From Spirosoma fluviale (GTDB taxonomy: Bacteria; Bacteroidota; Bacteroidia; Cytophagales; Spirosomataceae): a DNA stretch of 64,000 nucleotides. Made by a program: the position numbers and the translations under genes. The notes below the pieces were generated by a model. The model did not search any database, had not been told where the DNA came from, and was given only the letters and a program-made list of their open reading frames with translations. Where the stretch lies: contig CAMDJW010000006.1 of the NCBI GenBank assembly GCA_945901025.1, positions 1 to 64,000 on the forward strand, given 5' to 3'. Of the stretch, positions 53,853 to 62,659 are shown piece by piece (positions within the stretch are counted from its first letter, which is position 1; each line of letters opens with the position of its first letter).

Positions 53853-54533
53853 ATGTTTAAGAGCTTTTTACAATTAGTTTATCCTAGGCTCTGTGGAGCA
53901 TGCCAATTTCCACTTTTAGCGGCGGAAGATTTTATCTGTACGGGCTGTCGATTCGACCTGCCAAAGCCGGGTTTATTTCTGCCAACGCCTAATTGGATTA
54001 CGGCAAAATTTGACGGTTTATTTGATTTTAAGGATGCCAACACCTTTTTTTTATTTTCTGAGGGCAGTCGAGTTCAGCACCTCATGCATCAGGTTAAATA
54101 TAAAGGGCATTCCGATTTAGGTGAATTTTTGGGTTTTTGGTGTGGGAAAGAATTACAAAAATCTCATTCATTTATTTTTTATGATGTCATGATCCCTATT
54201 CCTCTTTTTGCTAAGAAACTAAGTGAAAGAGGATATAATCAAGCCGCTTGCTTAACCAAGGGAATTCAAAAAGCCACTGGATTACCTTGCCTCGAACAAG
54301 TATTAATTCGTAAAATACAGAGTAAATCTTTGGTAGGCCAAAATAGAGTTCAGCGGTATGAATCTCTTTCAGATGCTTTTGGGATCGAAAATGAGGAATT
54401 AATTAGGGGCCAACACATTTTGTTAGTGGATGACACCTTAACTACAGGAGCGACTTTTTTAGCGGCGGCCGAAAAACTAAAAGCCGCCGGCGCAAGAGAA
54501 ATTTCTTTTCTTGCACTGGCGGCTTTAAAATAA
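53853..54533 (+). CDS. ComF family phosphoribosyltransferase-like protein
   Basis: A 226-residue protein. The N-terminal zinc-ribbon-like part has CGAC and CTGC (within residues 14-33). The phosphoribosyltransferase domain shows PIPLFAKKLSERGYNQA and the PRPP loop HILLVDDTLTTGATF. ComF/GntX proteins relate to competence and DNA uptake in some bacteria; the role in Bacteroidota is not settled. It diverges from fusA and converges with gldJ, leaving 5 bp between stops. Confidence 0.9.
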   Translation: MFKSFLQLVYPRLCGACQFPLLAAEDFICTGCRFDLPKPGLFLPTPNWITAKFDGLFDFKDANTFFLFSEGSRVQHLMHQVKYKGHSDLGEFLGFWCGKELQKSHSFIFYDVMIPIPLFAKKLSERGYNQAACLTKGIQKATGLPCLEQVLIRKIQSKSLVGQNRVQRYESLSDAFGIENEELIRGQHILLVDDTLTTGATFLAAAEKLKAAGAREISFLALAALK

Positions 54534-54538
54534 AAGCT

Positions 54539-55807
54539 TTATTTATTTAATCCTGCTGAAATCATAGCACAACGGAAACCAATAGTTGCCGTAGCAGAAT
54601 CTTGATCCAAGAATCTACGAGAACCTGGTGCTAACCAATACGAAATGTCTGCCCAAGAACCTCCTTTGTATACTCTAGCTTTATTATCAATTAATGAATT
54701 ATTGTTTTTGCTATCGTAACGGGAAGCTTTGTCTAATTTATCATTTCTACGCATAGGATTTAGGTCATTGAAATCTTGAAAAGATAAAGGACGATATAAA
54801 TCCATCACCCACTCATTCACATTTCCTGCCATTTGATATAAACCAAAATCATTCGGAGCATATTTGTAAATTTCTGCGGTAATGATTGCGCCATCATTTG
54901 ATTTACCAGCAATACCGGCATAGTCACCGCGCCCACGTTTGAAATTGGCCAACATAGTTCCTCTGCCTTTTCCGCCAGATTCTCTAAGTGATGGACCATC
55001 CCAAGGATAAATTCGTTGGTTTGCTTGGTTCTCATCTTGTTGTTGGGTTCCAATCATCGCCTTGGCTGCATATTCCCATTCGGCTTCTGTTGGCAATCGA
55101 TAAGATGGCAAAATACGTCCTGATTCAATGCTTACTCTAGCCGGTGCATTAGCTCTAGTCGCAGCTGAGGCTGTTGCCGCACCCGTCTTAGTCGCTTTTG
55201 GTGCTTTTGTTTTTGCATTTCCTCCCGCTAAATTTTGATTCACAACGGCCGTTCTCCACAAAGAATAATCGGTCGCTTGTGTCCAAGAAATTCCTACTAC
55301 TGGATACATTCTAAATCCTGGGAATCTCAAATATTGCTCAACATAAGGATCATTAAAGGCTAAATCATTGCGCCAAACAGTTGTATCAGGCAATGCCGCC
55401 TCATAAAAATCTAAGGTAGAATCTTTTTGAACAGAATATAAATATTCCAAATAATGTACGTTGGCAATTTCCGTTTCATCCATGTAAAATGATTGTACAG
55501 AGACTGTACGCTCGATATTATCATGTGTTCCCATCACGTCTTCTTCAATAGACCCCATAGTGAAACGACCTCCTTCAATAAAAACTAAGTTAGGCCCAAT
55601 GAGCTGTCCTGTGAATTTTTTATCCACCTGAAATCCCGCTTTTTGATTATATGCAAGACCGGTTACAGAAGATGAATTTCCAATGTTAACGCTATTAGGT
55701 TTACCGCCTAAACTTCCACCTAATTTACTTCCGATGCCGCTCGGGCAAGATGTCATTAACACCGCGATGCCACAAAGGCCTAAAACAAATTTTAATTTAG
55801 CAATCAT
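54539..55807 (-). CDS. gldJ: Gliding motility lipoprotein GldJ-like (SUMF fold)
   Basis: A 422-residue lipoprotein (lipobox VLMTSC, Cys20) with a formylglycine-generating-enzyme-like fold. GldJ-type blocks: GPNLVFIEGGRFTMGSIEEDVMG, VQSFYMDETEIANVHYLEYL, PVVGISWTQATDYSLWRT, YRLPTEAEWEYAAKAMIG, YAPNDFGLYQMAGNVNEWVMDLYRP and DNKARVYKGGSWADISYWL. It is shorter than the GldJ of Flavobacterium. GldJ supports the type IX secretion and gliding apparatus. gldK-N are not nearby. I favour GldJ over GldK because of the NVHYLEYL and PDTTVWRNDL segments. Confidence 0.85.
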   Translation of the reverse strand: MIAKLKFVLGLCGIAVLMTSCPSGIGSKLGGSLGGKPNSVNIGNSSSVTGLAYNQKAGFQVDKKFTGQLIGPNLVFIEGGRFTMGSIEEDVMGTHDNIERTVSVQSFYMDETEIANVHYLEYLYSVQKDSTLDFYEAALPDTTVWRNDLAFNDPYVEQYLRFPGFRMYPVVGISWTQATDYSLWRTAVVNQNLAGGNAKTKAPKATKTGAATASAATRANAPARVSIESGRILPSYRLPTEAEWEYAAKAMIGTQQQDENQANQRIYPWDGPSLRESGGKGRGTMLANFKRGRGDYAGIAGKSNDGAIITAEIYKYAPNDFGLYQMAGNVNEWVMDLYRPLSFQDFNDLNPMRRNDKLDKASRYDSKNNNSLIDNKARVYKGGSWADISYWLAPGSRRFLDQDSATATIGFRCAMISAGLNK

Positions 55808-55837
55808 CTATATGTTCTTTTCTACAGAATTTGAAAA

Positions 55838-55869
55838 ACAAAGGTATGAAATTCAAGCAATTTGCTCAA
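55838..55869 (-). promoter_or_regulatory. Promoter of gldJ
   Basis: Minus strand: TTTG (55869-55866), 20 nt, TACCTTTG (55845-55838), a full consensus match placed directly after the mfd stop codon. This gives gldJ its own start besides read-through from mfd. Confidence 0.7.
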
Positions 55870-55871
55870 AA

Positions 55872-58800
55872 TTAACCTAAAATATCTATCAAAATACTAT
55901 TTAAATCTTTTATTGTACTTACTTTTTCTACTTGGAGGATCAATTTACCCGCTTTTTCACGCAGTTGGCATCCTCCTTTTTTGGTATTTACAAACTGAAT
56001 AACTTGGCCAATGATAGTTGAACCTGTATTTGGCTGTGCCTCCATAGAAACGAAATATAATTTCAAGATATTGCCCTTCAACGTAATTTTTTCTATTCCT
56101 AGTACCTGTGCTTTCCAACGGCAGGCCACTAATTCGTACATATCTCGCACTTCTGTCGGCCATTCCCCAAAGCGATCTTTCACTTCAGCCATAAATTCAT
56201 CCAACTCTTTTACGTTCTCTATCTCGTCTAGACGGGTATATAGCGCTAATCGCTCCGAAATACTGCTAACATAGTCTTCTGGAATGAGAACTCTTAAATC
56301 GGTTTCGATTTGGCAATCTACCTTTAGTACCTCAGCTACAGCACCTAAATCCGTCTCAAATAAAGATTTAAATTCATTTTCTTTTAATTCTTGGACTGCC
56401 TCATCTAGAATTTTGTGATACATGTCATATCCCAAATCATTAATGAATCCACTTTGTTCTCCTCCCAACAAATTTCCCGCTCCTCTAATATCTAGATCGC
56501 GCTTAGCCACCTTAATCCCGTCTCCCAAATCCGCAAACTCCTCCAATGCACTCAGTCGTTTTCTGGCGTCACTGGTCAGGGCTGCCAAAGAAGGAGTGGC
56601 TAGATAGCAATACGCTTTTTTATTGGATCTACCCACTCGGCCTCGCATCTGATGTAAATCGGAAAGGCCAAAATGGTTTGCGTTTAAGATGTAAATGGTG
56701 TTGGCATTTGGAATATCTAAACCGGATTCGATGATATTCGTTGCGACAAGCACATCGTAATGCCCTTCAATAAACCCGAGCATGATTTTTTCTAATTTAT
56801 CGCCTTCCATTTGTCCATGCGCCACGCCTATTTTAGCATCGGGTACTAATCGCAAAATCCGGTTGGCCGTACTCTCCAAATCACTGATTTTATTGTGTAC
56901 CACAAAAACTTGTCCTCCTCTGGCTAATTCACTTCGCACCCCATCCCTTAAAATTTCATCGGTCATGACGACCAATTTGGTTTCAACCGGTTGGCGATTC
57001 GGTGGTGGAGTGGCGATGATCGATAAGTCCCGGGCACCCATCAGCGAAAAATGTAATGTCCTGGGAATGGGCGTAGCGGTTAAGGTAAGCACATCTACAT
57101 CTACACGCATTTCTTTTAGTCGGTCTTTAACTTTGACTCCAAATTTTTGTTCTTCGTCAATAATCATCAAGCCTAAATTTTTGAATAGCACATCTTTATT
57201 GACCAGTCGGTGGGTGCCAATGAGGATATCCGTTTCTCCAGTGGCCACTCGAGCGAGTGTTTCACTGATCTGGTTACTTGATTTGAAGCGATTGATGTAT
57301 TCCACTTTGCAGGGGAATGCGGCCAACCGTTCATGAAAAGTTCTAAAATGCTGCATCGCTAGCACGGTGGTCGGTACCAGGACTGCCACTTGCTTAGAAT
57401 CTGCCACGGCTTTAAAGGCAGCTCTGATGGCTATTTCAGTTTTACCAAAACCTACATCCCCACAGACTAAACGGTCCATCGGATGCGGCTTTTCCATATC
57501 CATTTTTACATCGGCCGTGGCTTTTGCTTGGTCTGGCGTATCCTCATATATGAAGGAAGATTCTAATTCAGCCTGTAAATAGGTGTCGGCTGAAAAGGCA
57601 AATCCCCTAGCGGTTTTTCTTTTGGCATAAAGCGCAATTAATTCTTTCGCGATATCTTTTACCTGCCTTTTTACTTTTGATTTTTTATTGTCCCATTCGG
57701 GTGAGCCCAGTTTGGACATGCTTGGGGGCGCCCCATCTTTCCCTGAATATTTGGAAATTTTATGCAAGGAATGAATGGATACCGACAAGACATCATCATC
57801 TCGATAAATTAAACGGATGACTTCTTGTTCACCATTGGATGTGTCAATAATATTTAAACCCGCGAAACGACCGATGCCATAATCCACGTGGGTCACAAAA
57901 TCGCCTACTTGTAAACTTCGTAATTCCTTTAAGGTTAGGGTTTTATTCTTTGAGAATTTATTTTTTTCCTTGAATCGATTAAATCGGTCAAAAAGCTGGT
58001 GATCGGGATAAAAGGCAATTTTTGTTTGCTCGTCAACAAACCCTTCTCTTAGTGTAATTTGAATCGTTTTGAACTGAATGGCCGAATTTATCTCATTGAA
58101 AATGACCTCCAGTCGTTCTAGTTGGCGCGCCGATTCCGAACAAATAATATTTTGAAACCCTAAACTTTGGTTTTCTAAAAAAGCAGCGGCCAAGCGCTCA
58201 AAATCTTTTTGATAGGCTCCTGGATTTTTTGATGGATAGGGGATGAGTGTTGCATTCTTGAAAAATGAACGTTTGCCAAACTCAACGAGCGTAAATCCAC
58301 TGAGCGATTTTTTTATTTCTTTCTTCGTTTCCCAACGTTCACTGGGATCAGATATGATTTGGATATTTCCTCCCCCGGCGGATTTTATTCGCTCAAAATC
58401 GGCTGTCGCTTGATCAAAATTAGTTTCAATAATTTCAAGTAATGCCCCAGGATCCTTAACCCAAATATTTGTTTTTGAAGGTAAAAATGAGAAAAAAGTT
58501 TCTCTAGTTTCTTGTACTAATTTTGTTTGCACATCGGGAATGAGGTGCATGGCTGAAACCGATTGAATGGACAGTTGGGTTTCTGGATGAAAGGTTCGAA
58601 TACTTTCTACTTCATCACCAAAAAAATCAAGCCGATAAGGAAATTCTGCGGCATAGGAAAACACATCTAAAATTCCTCCACGCACGGAATATTGACCAGC
58701 TTCGTATACAAAATCGGTCCGCTCAAAATCATATTCATTTAACGTCTCTGCCACAAAAGTGGGATCAATTTTATCCCCCACTCGGATGGAAAGTGTGTTT

Positions 58801-59225
58801 TTTACAAGGGATTTTCGATTAATCACCTTATCGGTTAATGCCTCTGGATAGGTGACTAAAACCAATAATTGTTCATGGTAATTACTCAAGTTATTAAGTA
58901 CCTCAGCCCGCATGAGTACATTCGCGTTGTCTACATCTTCCCACTCATAGGGTTTTTTGTGGGACATCGGAAATAGCATGACAGCTGGATCTCCCAAAAG
59001 AGATTGCAAATCATTTAATACATAATGCGCTTCTTCTTTTCCTTCACAAATAATCAGAAGCGGATTTTTTTCTTGGCCTAAGGAGGCGATTAAAACGGTG
59101 TCTAATGCGCCACATAGACCTTTGATATAAAATAAACTTCCTTTTTCAGCGACAGAAATTTGCTGTGAAATTGTTTGAACAATCCCATCTGATTTGTATA
59201 ACTGGAGGAAATCTTTTACAATCAT
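55872..59225 (-). CDS. mfd: Transcription-repair coupling factor Mfd
   Basis: A 1117-residue Mfd. The N-terminal UvrB-like region includes EEAHYVLNDLQ and RGGILDVFSYAAEFPYRLDFFGDEVESIRTF. The RNA-polymerase interaction domain shows GDFVTHVDYGIGRFAGL. The RecG-like motor has CGDVGFGKTEIAIRAAF (Walker A), DEEQKFGV (motif II), LTLTATPIPRTLHFSL and QMRGRVGRSNKKAYCYL (motif VI). A C-terminal TRCF domain follows. It removes stalled RNA polymerase and recruits UvrA. The ATG at 59225 is chosen; an in-frame ATG at 59300 lies upstream of the mfd -7 box and in the divergent riboswitch region. Confidence 0.95.
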   Translation of the reverse strand: MIVKDFLQLYKSDGIVQTISQQISVAEKGSLFYIKGLCGALDTVLIASLGQEKNPLLIICEGKEEAHYVLNDLQSLLGDPAVMLFPMSHKKPYEWEDVDNANVLMRAEVLNNLSNYHEQLLVLVTYPEALTDKVINRKSLVKNTLSIRVGDKIDPTFVAETLNEYDFERTDFVYEAGQYSVRGGILDVFSYAAEFPYRLDFFGDEVESIRTFHPETQLSIQSVSAMHLIPDVQTKLVQETRETFFSFLPSKTNIWVKDPGALLEIIETNFDQATADFERIKSAGGGNIQIISDPSERWETKKEIKKSLSGFTLVEFGKRSFFKNATLIPYPSKNPGAYQKDFERLAAAFLENQSLGFQNIICSESARQLERLEVIFNEINSAIQFKTIQITLREGFVDEQTKIAFYPDHQLFDRFNRFKEKNKFSKNKTLTLKELRSLQVGDFVTHVDYGIGRFAGLNIIDTSNGEQEVIRLIYRDDDVLSVSIHSLHKISKYSGKDGAPPSMSKLGSPEWDNKKSKVKRQVKDIAKELIALYAKRKTARGFAFSADTYLQAELESSFIYEDTPDQAKATADVKMDMEKPHPMDRLVCGDVGFGKTEIAIRAAFKAVADSKQVAVLVPTTVLAMQHFRTFHERLAAFPCKVEYINRFKSSNQISETLARVATGETDILIGTHRLVNKDVLFKNLGLMIIDEEQKFGVKVKDRLKEMRVDVDVLTLTATPIPRTLHFSLMGARDLSIIATPPPNRQPVETKLVVMTDEILRDGVRSELARGGQVFVVHNKISDLESTANRILRLVPDAKIGVAHGQMEGDKLEKIMLGFIEGHYDVLVATNIIESGLDIPNANTIYILNANHFGLSDLHQMRGRVGRSNKKAYCYLATPSLAALTSDARKRLSALEEFADLGDGIKVAKRDLDIRGAGNLLGGEQSGFINDLGYDMYHKILDEAVQELKENEFKSLFETDLGAVAEVLKVDCQIETDLRVLIPEDYVSSISERLALYTRLDEIENVKELDEFMAEVKDRFGEWPTEVRDMYELVACRWKAQVLGIEKITLKGNILKLYFVSMEAQPNTGSTIIGQVIQFVNTKKGGCQLREKAGKLILQVEKVSTIKDLNSILIDILG

Positions 59226-59262
59226 CGTATCCCTAAATCGGGTAAGAAATTTTAAATTAGGA

Positions 59263-59291
59263 TTGCAAAGGTAGAAAATTTTATATCTTTG
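59263..59291 (+). promoter_or_regulatory. Promoter of the TPP riboswitch/TonB receptor gene
   Basis: TTG (59263-59265), 18 nt, TATCTTTG (59284-59291). Transcription should start near 59296, just before the first riboswitch stem. Its -33 box overlaps the start of the mfd -7 box on the other strand. Confidence 0.72.
59266..59273 (-). promoter_or_regulatory. -7 element of the mfd promoter
   Basis: On the minus strand TACCTTTG (59273-59266) matches TAnnTTTG. The -33 position has no clear TTG. It lies 41 bp before the mfd ATG and back to back with the riboswitch promoter. Confidence 0.5.
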
Positions 59292-59298
59292 TGCATCC

Positions 59299-59378
59299 AC
59301 AAAAAGGGGTGCCTTGAAAAAAGGCTGAGATTATACCCATTGAACCTGATACAGATAATGCTGTCGAAGGGATTTTGT
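59299..59378 (+). ncRNA. TPP (thiamine pyrophosphate) riboswitch
   Basis: The THI-element core is clear: GGGGTGCC (59306-59313), CTGAGA (59325-59330), ACCC, GAACCTGAT, ataatgctg and GAAGGGAT. Stem P1 is ACAAAA (59299-59304) with TTTTGT (59373-59378). Downstream, GAGTTTT/AAAACTC (59380-59401) forms a short hairpin followed by A-rich, not T-rich, sequence, so control by translation or by another fold is more likely than simple termination. It precedes a TonB-dependent receptor gene by about 100 bp, an arrangement described for Bacteroidota thiamine uptake. Confidence 0.95.
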
Positions 59379-59475
59379 AGAGTTTTTAACGCTGAAAACT
59401 CAAAAAAATCAAAAAATTAGGGTTATTGTTAAATCATACGGGATTTGACTCCTTTGCCTGTTGTTAATTTTCATT

Positions 59476-61857
59476 ATGAAAAAGTTAATAACATTGTTCG
59501 TTTTAGTGATTTTAGGCCAACAAGCTTTCGCCCAAAAAACGCGGGGACAAGTGTTGGATCTAGAAAACAAATTGCCCTTATGGGGAGCCTCCATTTCAAT
59601 GATAGGAAGTCCCTTGGGTACAACTTCAGATTCGAAGGGGTATTTTTCGTTTAATTCAACCTCTGGGAAAATTAAAATTAGTTTTCTTGGGTATGAATCT
59701 GTGGAGCTTTTGGCTGAGAATGCTGCGCAAGTTTATTTAAAGAGATCGAGTTTTTTACAGGATGAGGTTGTCGTTAAGTCCACTCGGGCTGATGAAAATT
59801 CTGCGATGGCCTATTCAAATATTTCTGCTACCGAATTAGGCAAAAGTAACCTAGGTCAGGACATGCCTAATTTATTAAATTTTACTCCTTCTGTTGTGAC
59901 AACTTCTGATGCCGGTGCGGGTGTCGGTTATACGGGAATTAGAATTCGGGGCTCAGATGCCACGCGTGTCAATGTGACGATCAATGGAATTCCGGTGAAC
60001 GATTCAGAATCTCAAGGAACCTATTGGGTCAATATGCCCGATTTTGCGAGTTCGGTTAATTCTGTTCAAATACAGCGTGGAGTGGGGACCTCGACCAATG
60101 GTGCAGGTGCATTTGGCGGATCGGTTAATATGCAAACGAATCAGTTTGAAGCGAAGCCATACGCGGAAATAAATGCTTCTGGTGGATCTTTCGGAACCCT
60201 TAAGACAACGCTGAAAGTGGGTTCAGGGTTGTTGGGAAGCAAATTTACAGTGGACGGACGTTTGTCTAGAATTGTTTCAGATGGTTACATCGACCGCGCA
60301 ACCTCTAATCTGCAATCAGCTTATTTGTCTGCTGCTTATTTTGGTTCAAAAAGTTTTGTGCGCGTCAATTATTTTCTTGGCAAAGAGAAGACTTTTCAGT
60401 CTTGGTATGGAACGCCAGAATCTCGTGTGAAAGGGTCTTTAACTGAGATGCAGGCTTATATTGAACGTAATTATTTGTCGACCGCGGAGGCCGAAAACGT
60501 ATTGAAATCTGGTCGGACGTACAACTATTATACCTATGCAAACCAAACGGATAATTATGCTCAGGATCATGTGCAATTGTTGACAAATCATCGGATTTCT
60601 GCTTCTTGGAATTTAGATTTAAATGCTCATTATACGTACGGTAGAGGTTTTTTTGAAGAATTCAAGCCTCAAGCTGATTTAGAAAATTATGGAATAAATT
60701 CAAAAATTAGTACGGATTTAGTGCGCCAAAAGTGGTTGGATAATGATTTTTATGGAACGACTTTTTCATTGCAATACGAAGGATCCACCAAGATTAAATT
60801 CAATTTTGGAGGTGCTTGGAATCGATATGTGGGGAGACATTATGGACTTATTACGGAGGGAAAATCCTTGCCTGTTTCCTATAAAAATTATGAGTGGTAT
60901 CGAAGTAGGTCCCAAAAGACAGATTTGAACTTCTATGCAAAAGCAAATTTGGTTTTGGCAGATCGTTGGAATGCCTACCTTGATTTACAATACCGAACGG
61001 TGGGATACACAATGTTGGGTACGGCGGATAAGTTTTTGACATTGACCAATCGAAACAGCTATCAATTTTTTAACCCAAAAGTAGGTTTGACACATCAGAT
61101 TTCAGACGAAGCAAAGATTTATTCTTCGATCTCCTTGGGTAGTAAAGAACCTAGTCGGCAAGATTTTGTGGATAATCCTACGACTGCACCCCGCCCCGAA
61201 TACCTACAGGATTATGAGCTTGGTTATCAACGTGCTGGAAAAAAATATGCTTTGCAATTGAATGGCTATTTCATGAAATATAAGGATCAATTGGTTCTCA
61301 CGGGAGCTTTAAATAATGTAGGTGAGGCGATACGAACCAATGCTCCAGACAGTTACCGATTGGGCCTGGAGGCTTCTTTGAATTATCAAATTTTGCCTTA
61401 TCTCCTTTGGTCGGGAAATGTAACGTTGAGCCAAAATAAAATACAGAATTTCACGGAGAGGTTGACAGATTATGAAAATTACAAAGAGGTTTTAGTCCAA
61501 CATGGTACAACGGATATAGCCTATTCACCCAATTTTATTACCGGGAATACGATTACTTATAAAAGAGGAGCATTTGAAGGAGCGCTTTTATCTAAATATG
61601 TGGGCAAGCAATATTTAGATAATACGTCTACGGCCAAGCGATCTCTTCCGGCCTATGCGACTCAGGATGTCAGGTTTAGCTATGTATTTTCTAAACATAT
61701 CAGCTCCACTTTATTACTGAACAATGTATTGAATTCGATGTACTCGTCCAATGGATATACCTATAGCTATTTGTATGCTGGGGATTTGACGACAGAAAAT
61801 TTTCAATATCCTCAAGCGGGGTTCAACTTTTTATTGGGACTCAATATTCGACTTTAA
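59476..61857 (+). CDS. TonB-dependent outer membrane receptor, predicted thiamine transporter
   Basis: A 793-residue receptor with a signal peptide (MKKLITLFVLVILGQQAFAQ). A CarboxypepD_reg-like beta domain (about 22-95: GQVLDLENKLPLWGASISM) is followed by the plug, with IRIRGSDATRVNVTINGIPVNDSESQGTYWVN and GVGTSTNGAGAFGGSVNMQT. The barrel occupies the rest, and the C-terminus ends GLNIRL. The ATG at 59476 starts the signal peptide; an ATG 15 bp upstream is less suitable. The TPP riboswitch indicates thiamine or a precursor as substrate. No inner-membrane PnuT-type gene follows in the window. Confidence 0.92.
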   Translation: MKKLITLFVLVILGQQAFAQKTRGQVLDLENKLPLWGASISMIGSPLGTTSDSKGYFSFNSTSGKIKISFLGYESVELLAENAAQVYLKRSSFLQDEVVVKSTRADENSAMAYSNISATELGKSNLGQDMPNLLNFTPSVVTTSDAGAGVGYTGIRIRGSDATRVNVTINGIPVNDSESQGTYWVNMPDFASSVNSVQIQRGVGTSTNGAGAFGGSVNMQTNQFEAKPYAEINASGGSFGTLKTTLKVGSGLLGSKFTVDGRLSRIVSDGYIDRATSNLQSAYLSAAYFGSKSFVRVNYFLGKEKTFQSWYGTPESRVKGSLTEMQAYIERNYLSTAEAENVLKSGRTYNYYTYANQTDNYAQDHVQLLTNHRISASWNLDLNAHYTYGRGFFEEFKPQADLENYGINSKISTDLVRQKWLDNDFYGTTFSLQYEGSTKIKFNFGGAWNRYVGRHYGLITEGKSLPVSYKNYEWYRSRSQKTDLNFYAKANLVLADRWNAYLDLQYRTVGYTMLGTADKFLTLTNRNSYQFFNPKVGLTHQISDEAKIYSSISLGSKEPSRQDFVDNPTTAPRPEYLQDYELGYQRAGKKYALQLNGYFMKYKDQLVLTGALNNVGEAIRTNAPDSYRLGLEASLNYQILPYLLWSGNVTLSQNKIQNFTERLTDYENYKEVLVQHGTTDIAYSPNFITGNTITYKRGAFEGALLSKYVGKQYLDNTSTAKRSLPAYATQDVRFSYVFSKHISSTLLLNNVLNSMYSSNGYTYSYLYAGDLTTENFQYPQAGFNFLLGLNIRL

Positions 61858-61903
61858 CGTATTTTAAAAATGATCAATTTACTGGATTAATAATATTATT
61901 GAC

Positions 61904-61933
61904 TTGCAAATGTTATCTAATTAGCTAACTTTG
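61904..61933 (+). promoter_or_regulatory. Promoter of the toxin-antitoxin pair
   Basis: TTG (61904-61906), 19 nt, TAACTTTG (61926-61933), 17 bp before the ATG at 61951. Confidence 0.65.
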
Positions 61934-61950
61934 TGTTTAATAAATTAGCG

Positions 61951-62300
61951 ATGAGTCAGGCGTTTTTGAGGGAAGTTTTTTATTATAAAGACTACTATTT
62001 GTGAGATTCTTTAAAACCTTAAATCCTGATACACAAAAAAAGTTCAACTGGACATTGCAACTAATTTCAACTCTTGAAAGGGTCCCTATTAAATATTTTA
62101 AACATTTAACAGGAACATCAGGCATTTTTGAAATTAGGGTAGAGCAGGGATCAAATATTTACCGTGTCTTCAGTTTTTTTGAAAAAGGTAATTTGGTCAT
62201 ATTAATGAATGGATTTCAAAAGAAATCACAAAAGACCGATAAAAAAGAAATAGAGTTAGCAGAAAGACTAAAAAAGCAATATTTTGATGAAAAATCCTAA
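61951..62300 (+). pseudogene. HigB/RelE-like (Gp49 family) toxin, apparently frameshifted
   Basis: From ATG 61951 the first frame reads MSQAFLREVFYYKDYYL and stops at TGA 62002-62004. A second frame, openable with GTG at 62001, continues FFKTLNPDTQKKFNWTLQLISTLERVPIKYFKHLTG, EIRVEQGSNIYRVFSFFEKGNLVILMNGFQKKSQKT and ends at 62300. Joined, the parts give a full-length phage-Gp49-like (HigB-type) ribonuclease toxin of about 115 residues. The N-terminal strand REVFYYKDYY is normally part of the fold. Either the toxin is inactivated, a sequencing error exists near 62000, or a shortened 99-residue form is made from the GTG. Confidence 0.65.
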
Positions 62301-62592
62301 AAACAAATTAACATCTTTTAGTGTACATTTGGATCAACAATATGGTAAGAGGGGAGTTGAAATGCGTGAAAATTTCGAAAATGAGTTTGAAGCATTTAAA
62401 CTTGGAGTCATGCTTCAAGAACTTCGTAAAGAAAAAGGTTTGACGCAAGAACAGCTCGCTGAAAAATGCGGCACGACTAAGACTTACATTTCTAGAATTG
62501 AAAATAACGCGAGCGATATAAGGCTTTCTACCCTCATGCGAATCATACAATCGGGATTAGGAGGTCAATTAAAATTGAGCGTCAATTTTTAA
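62287..62592 (+). CDS. XRE-family antitoxin (HigA-like)
   Basis: A 101-residue protein with a C-terminal helix-turn-helix: LGVMLQELRKEKGLTQEQLAEKCGTTKTYISRIENNASDIRLSTLMRIIQSGLGGQLKLSV. The N-terminal 40 residues are charged and probably contact the toxin. The ATG at 62287 overlaps the toxin frame by 14 bp, so the pair is translationally coupled in toxin-antitoxin (HigBA) order. The frame is intact although the toxin looks broken. It probably also represses the promoter at 61904. Confidence 0.85.
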   Translation: MKNPKNKLTSFSVHLDQQYGKRGVEMRENFENEFEAFKLGVMLQELRKEKGLTQEQLAEKCGTTKTYISRIENNASDIRLSTLMRIIQSGLGGQLKLSVNF

Positions 62593-62659
62593 ATATTTAT
62601 TTTCAACGAAATTTTTCAGATCAAACTATAGGTTTTACTTAACAATTTGGGCCCTCAAA

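Noticed and set aside
56782-57336. 184-codon plus-strand frame inside mfd
   Set aside because: Antisense to highly conserved helicase motifs; the composition is that of a reverse-frame shadow.
59226-59300. 25-residue N-terminal extension of Mfd
   Set aside because: It begins in the riboswitch region and upstream of the mfd -7 box; the family starts at the 59225 ATG context.
59380-59412. Hairpin after the TPP aptamer as an intrinsic terminator
   Set aside because: The stem is AT-rich and is followed by A residues rather than T residues.
61951-62592. Mobile island around the toxin-antitoxin genes
   Set aside because: No integrase, transposase, tRNA target or direct repeats were seen around the pair.
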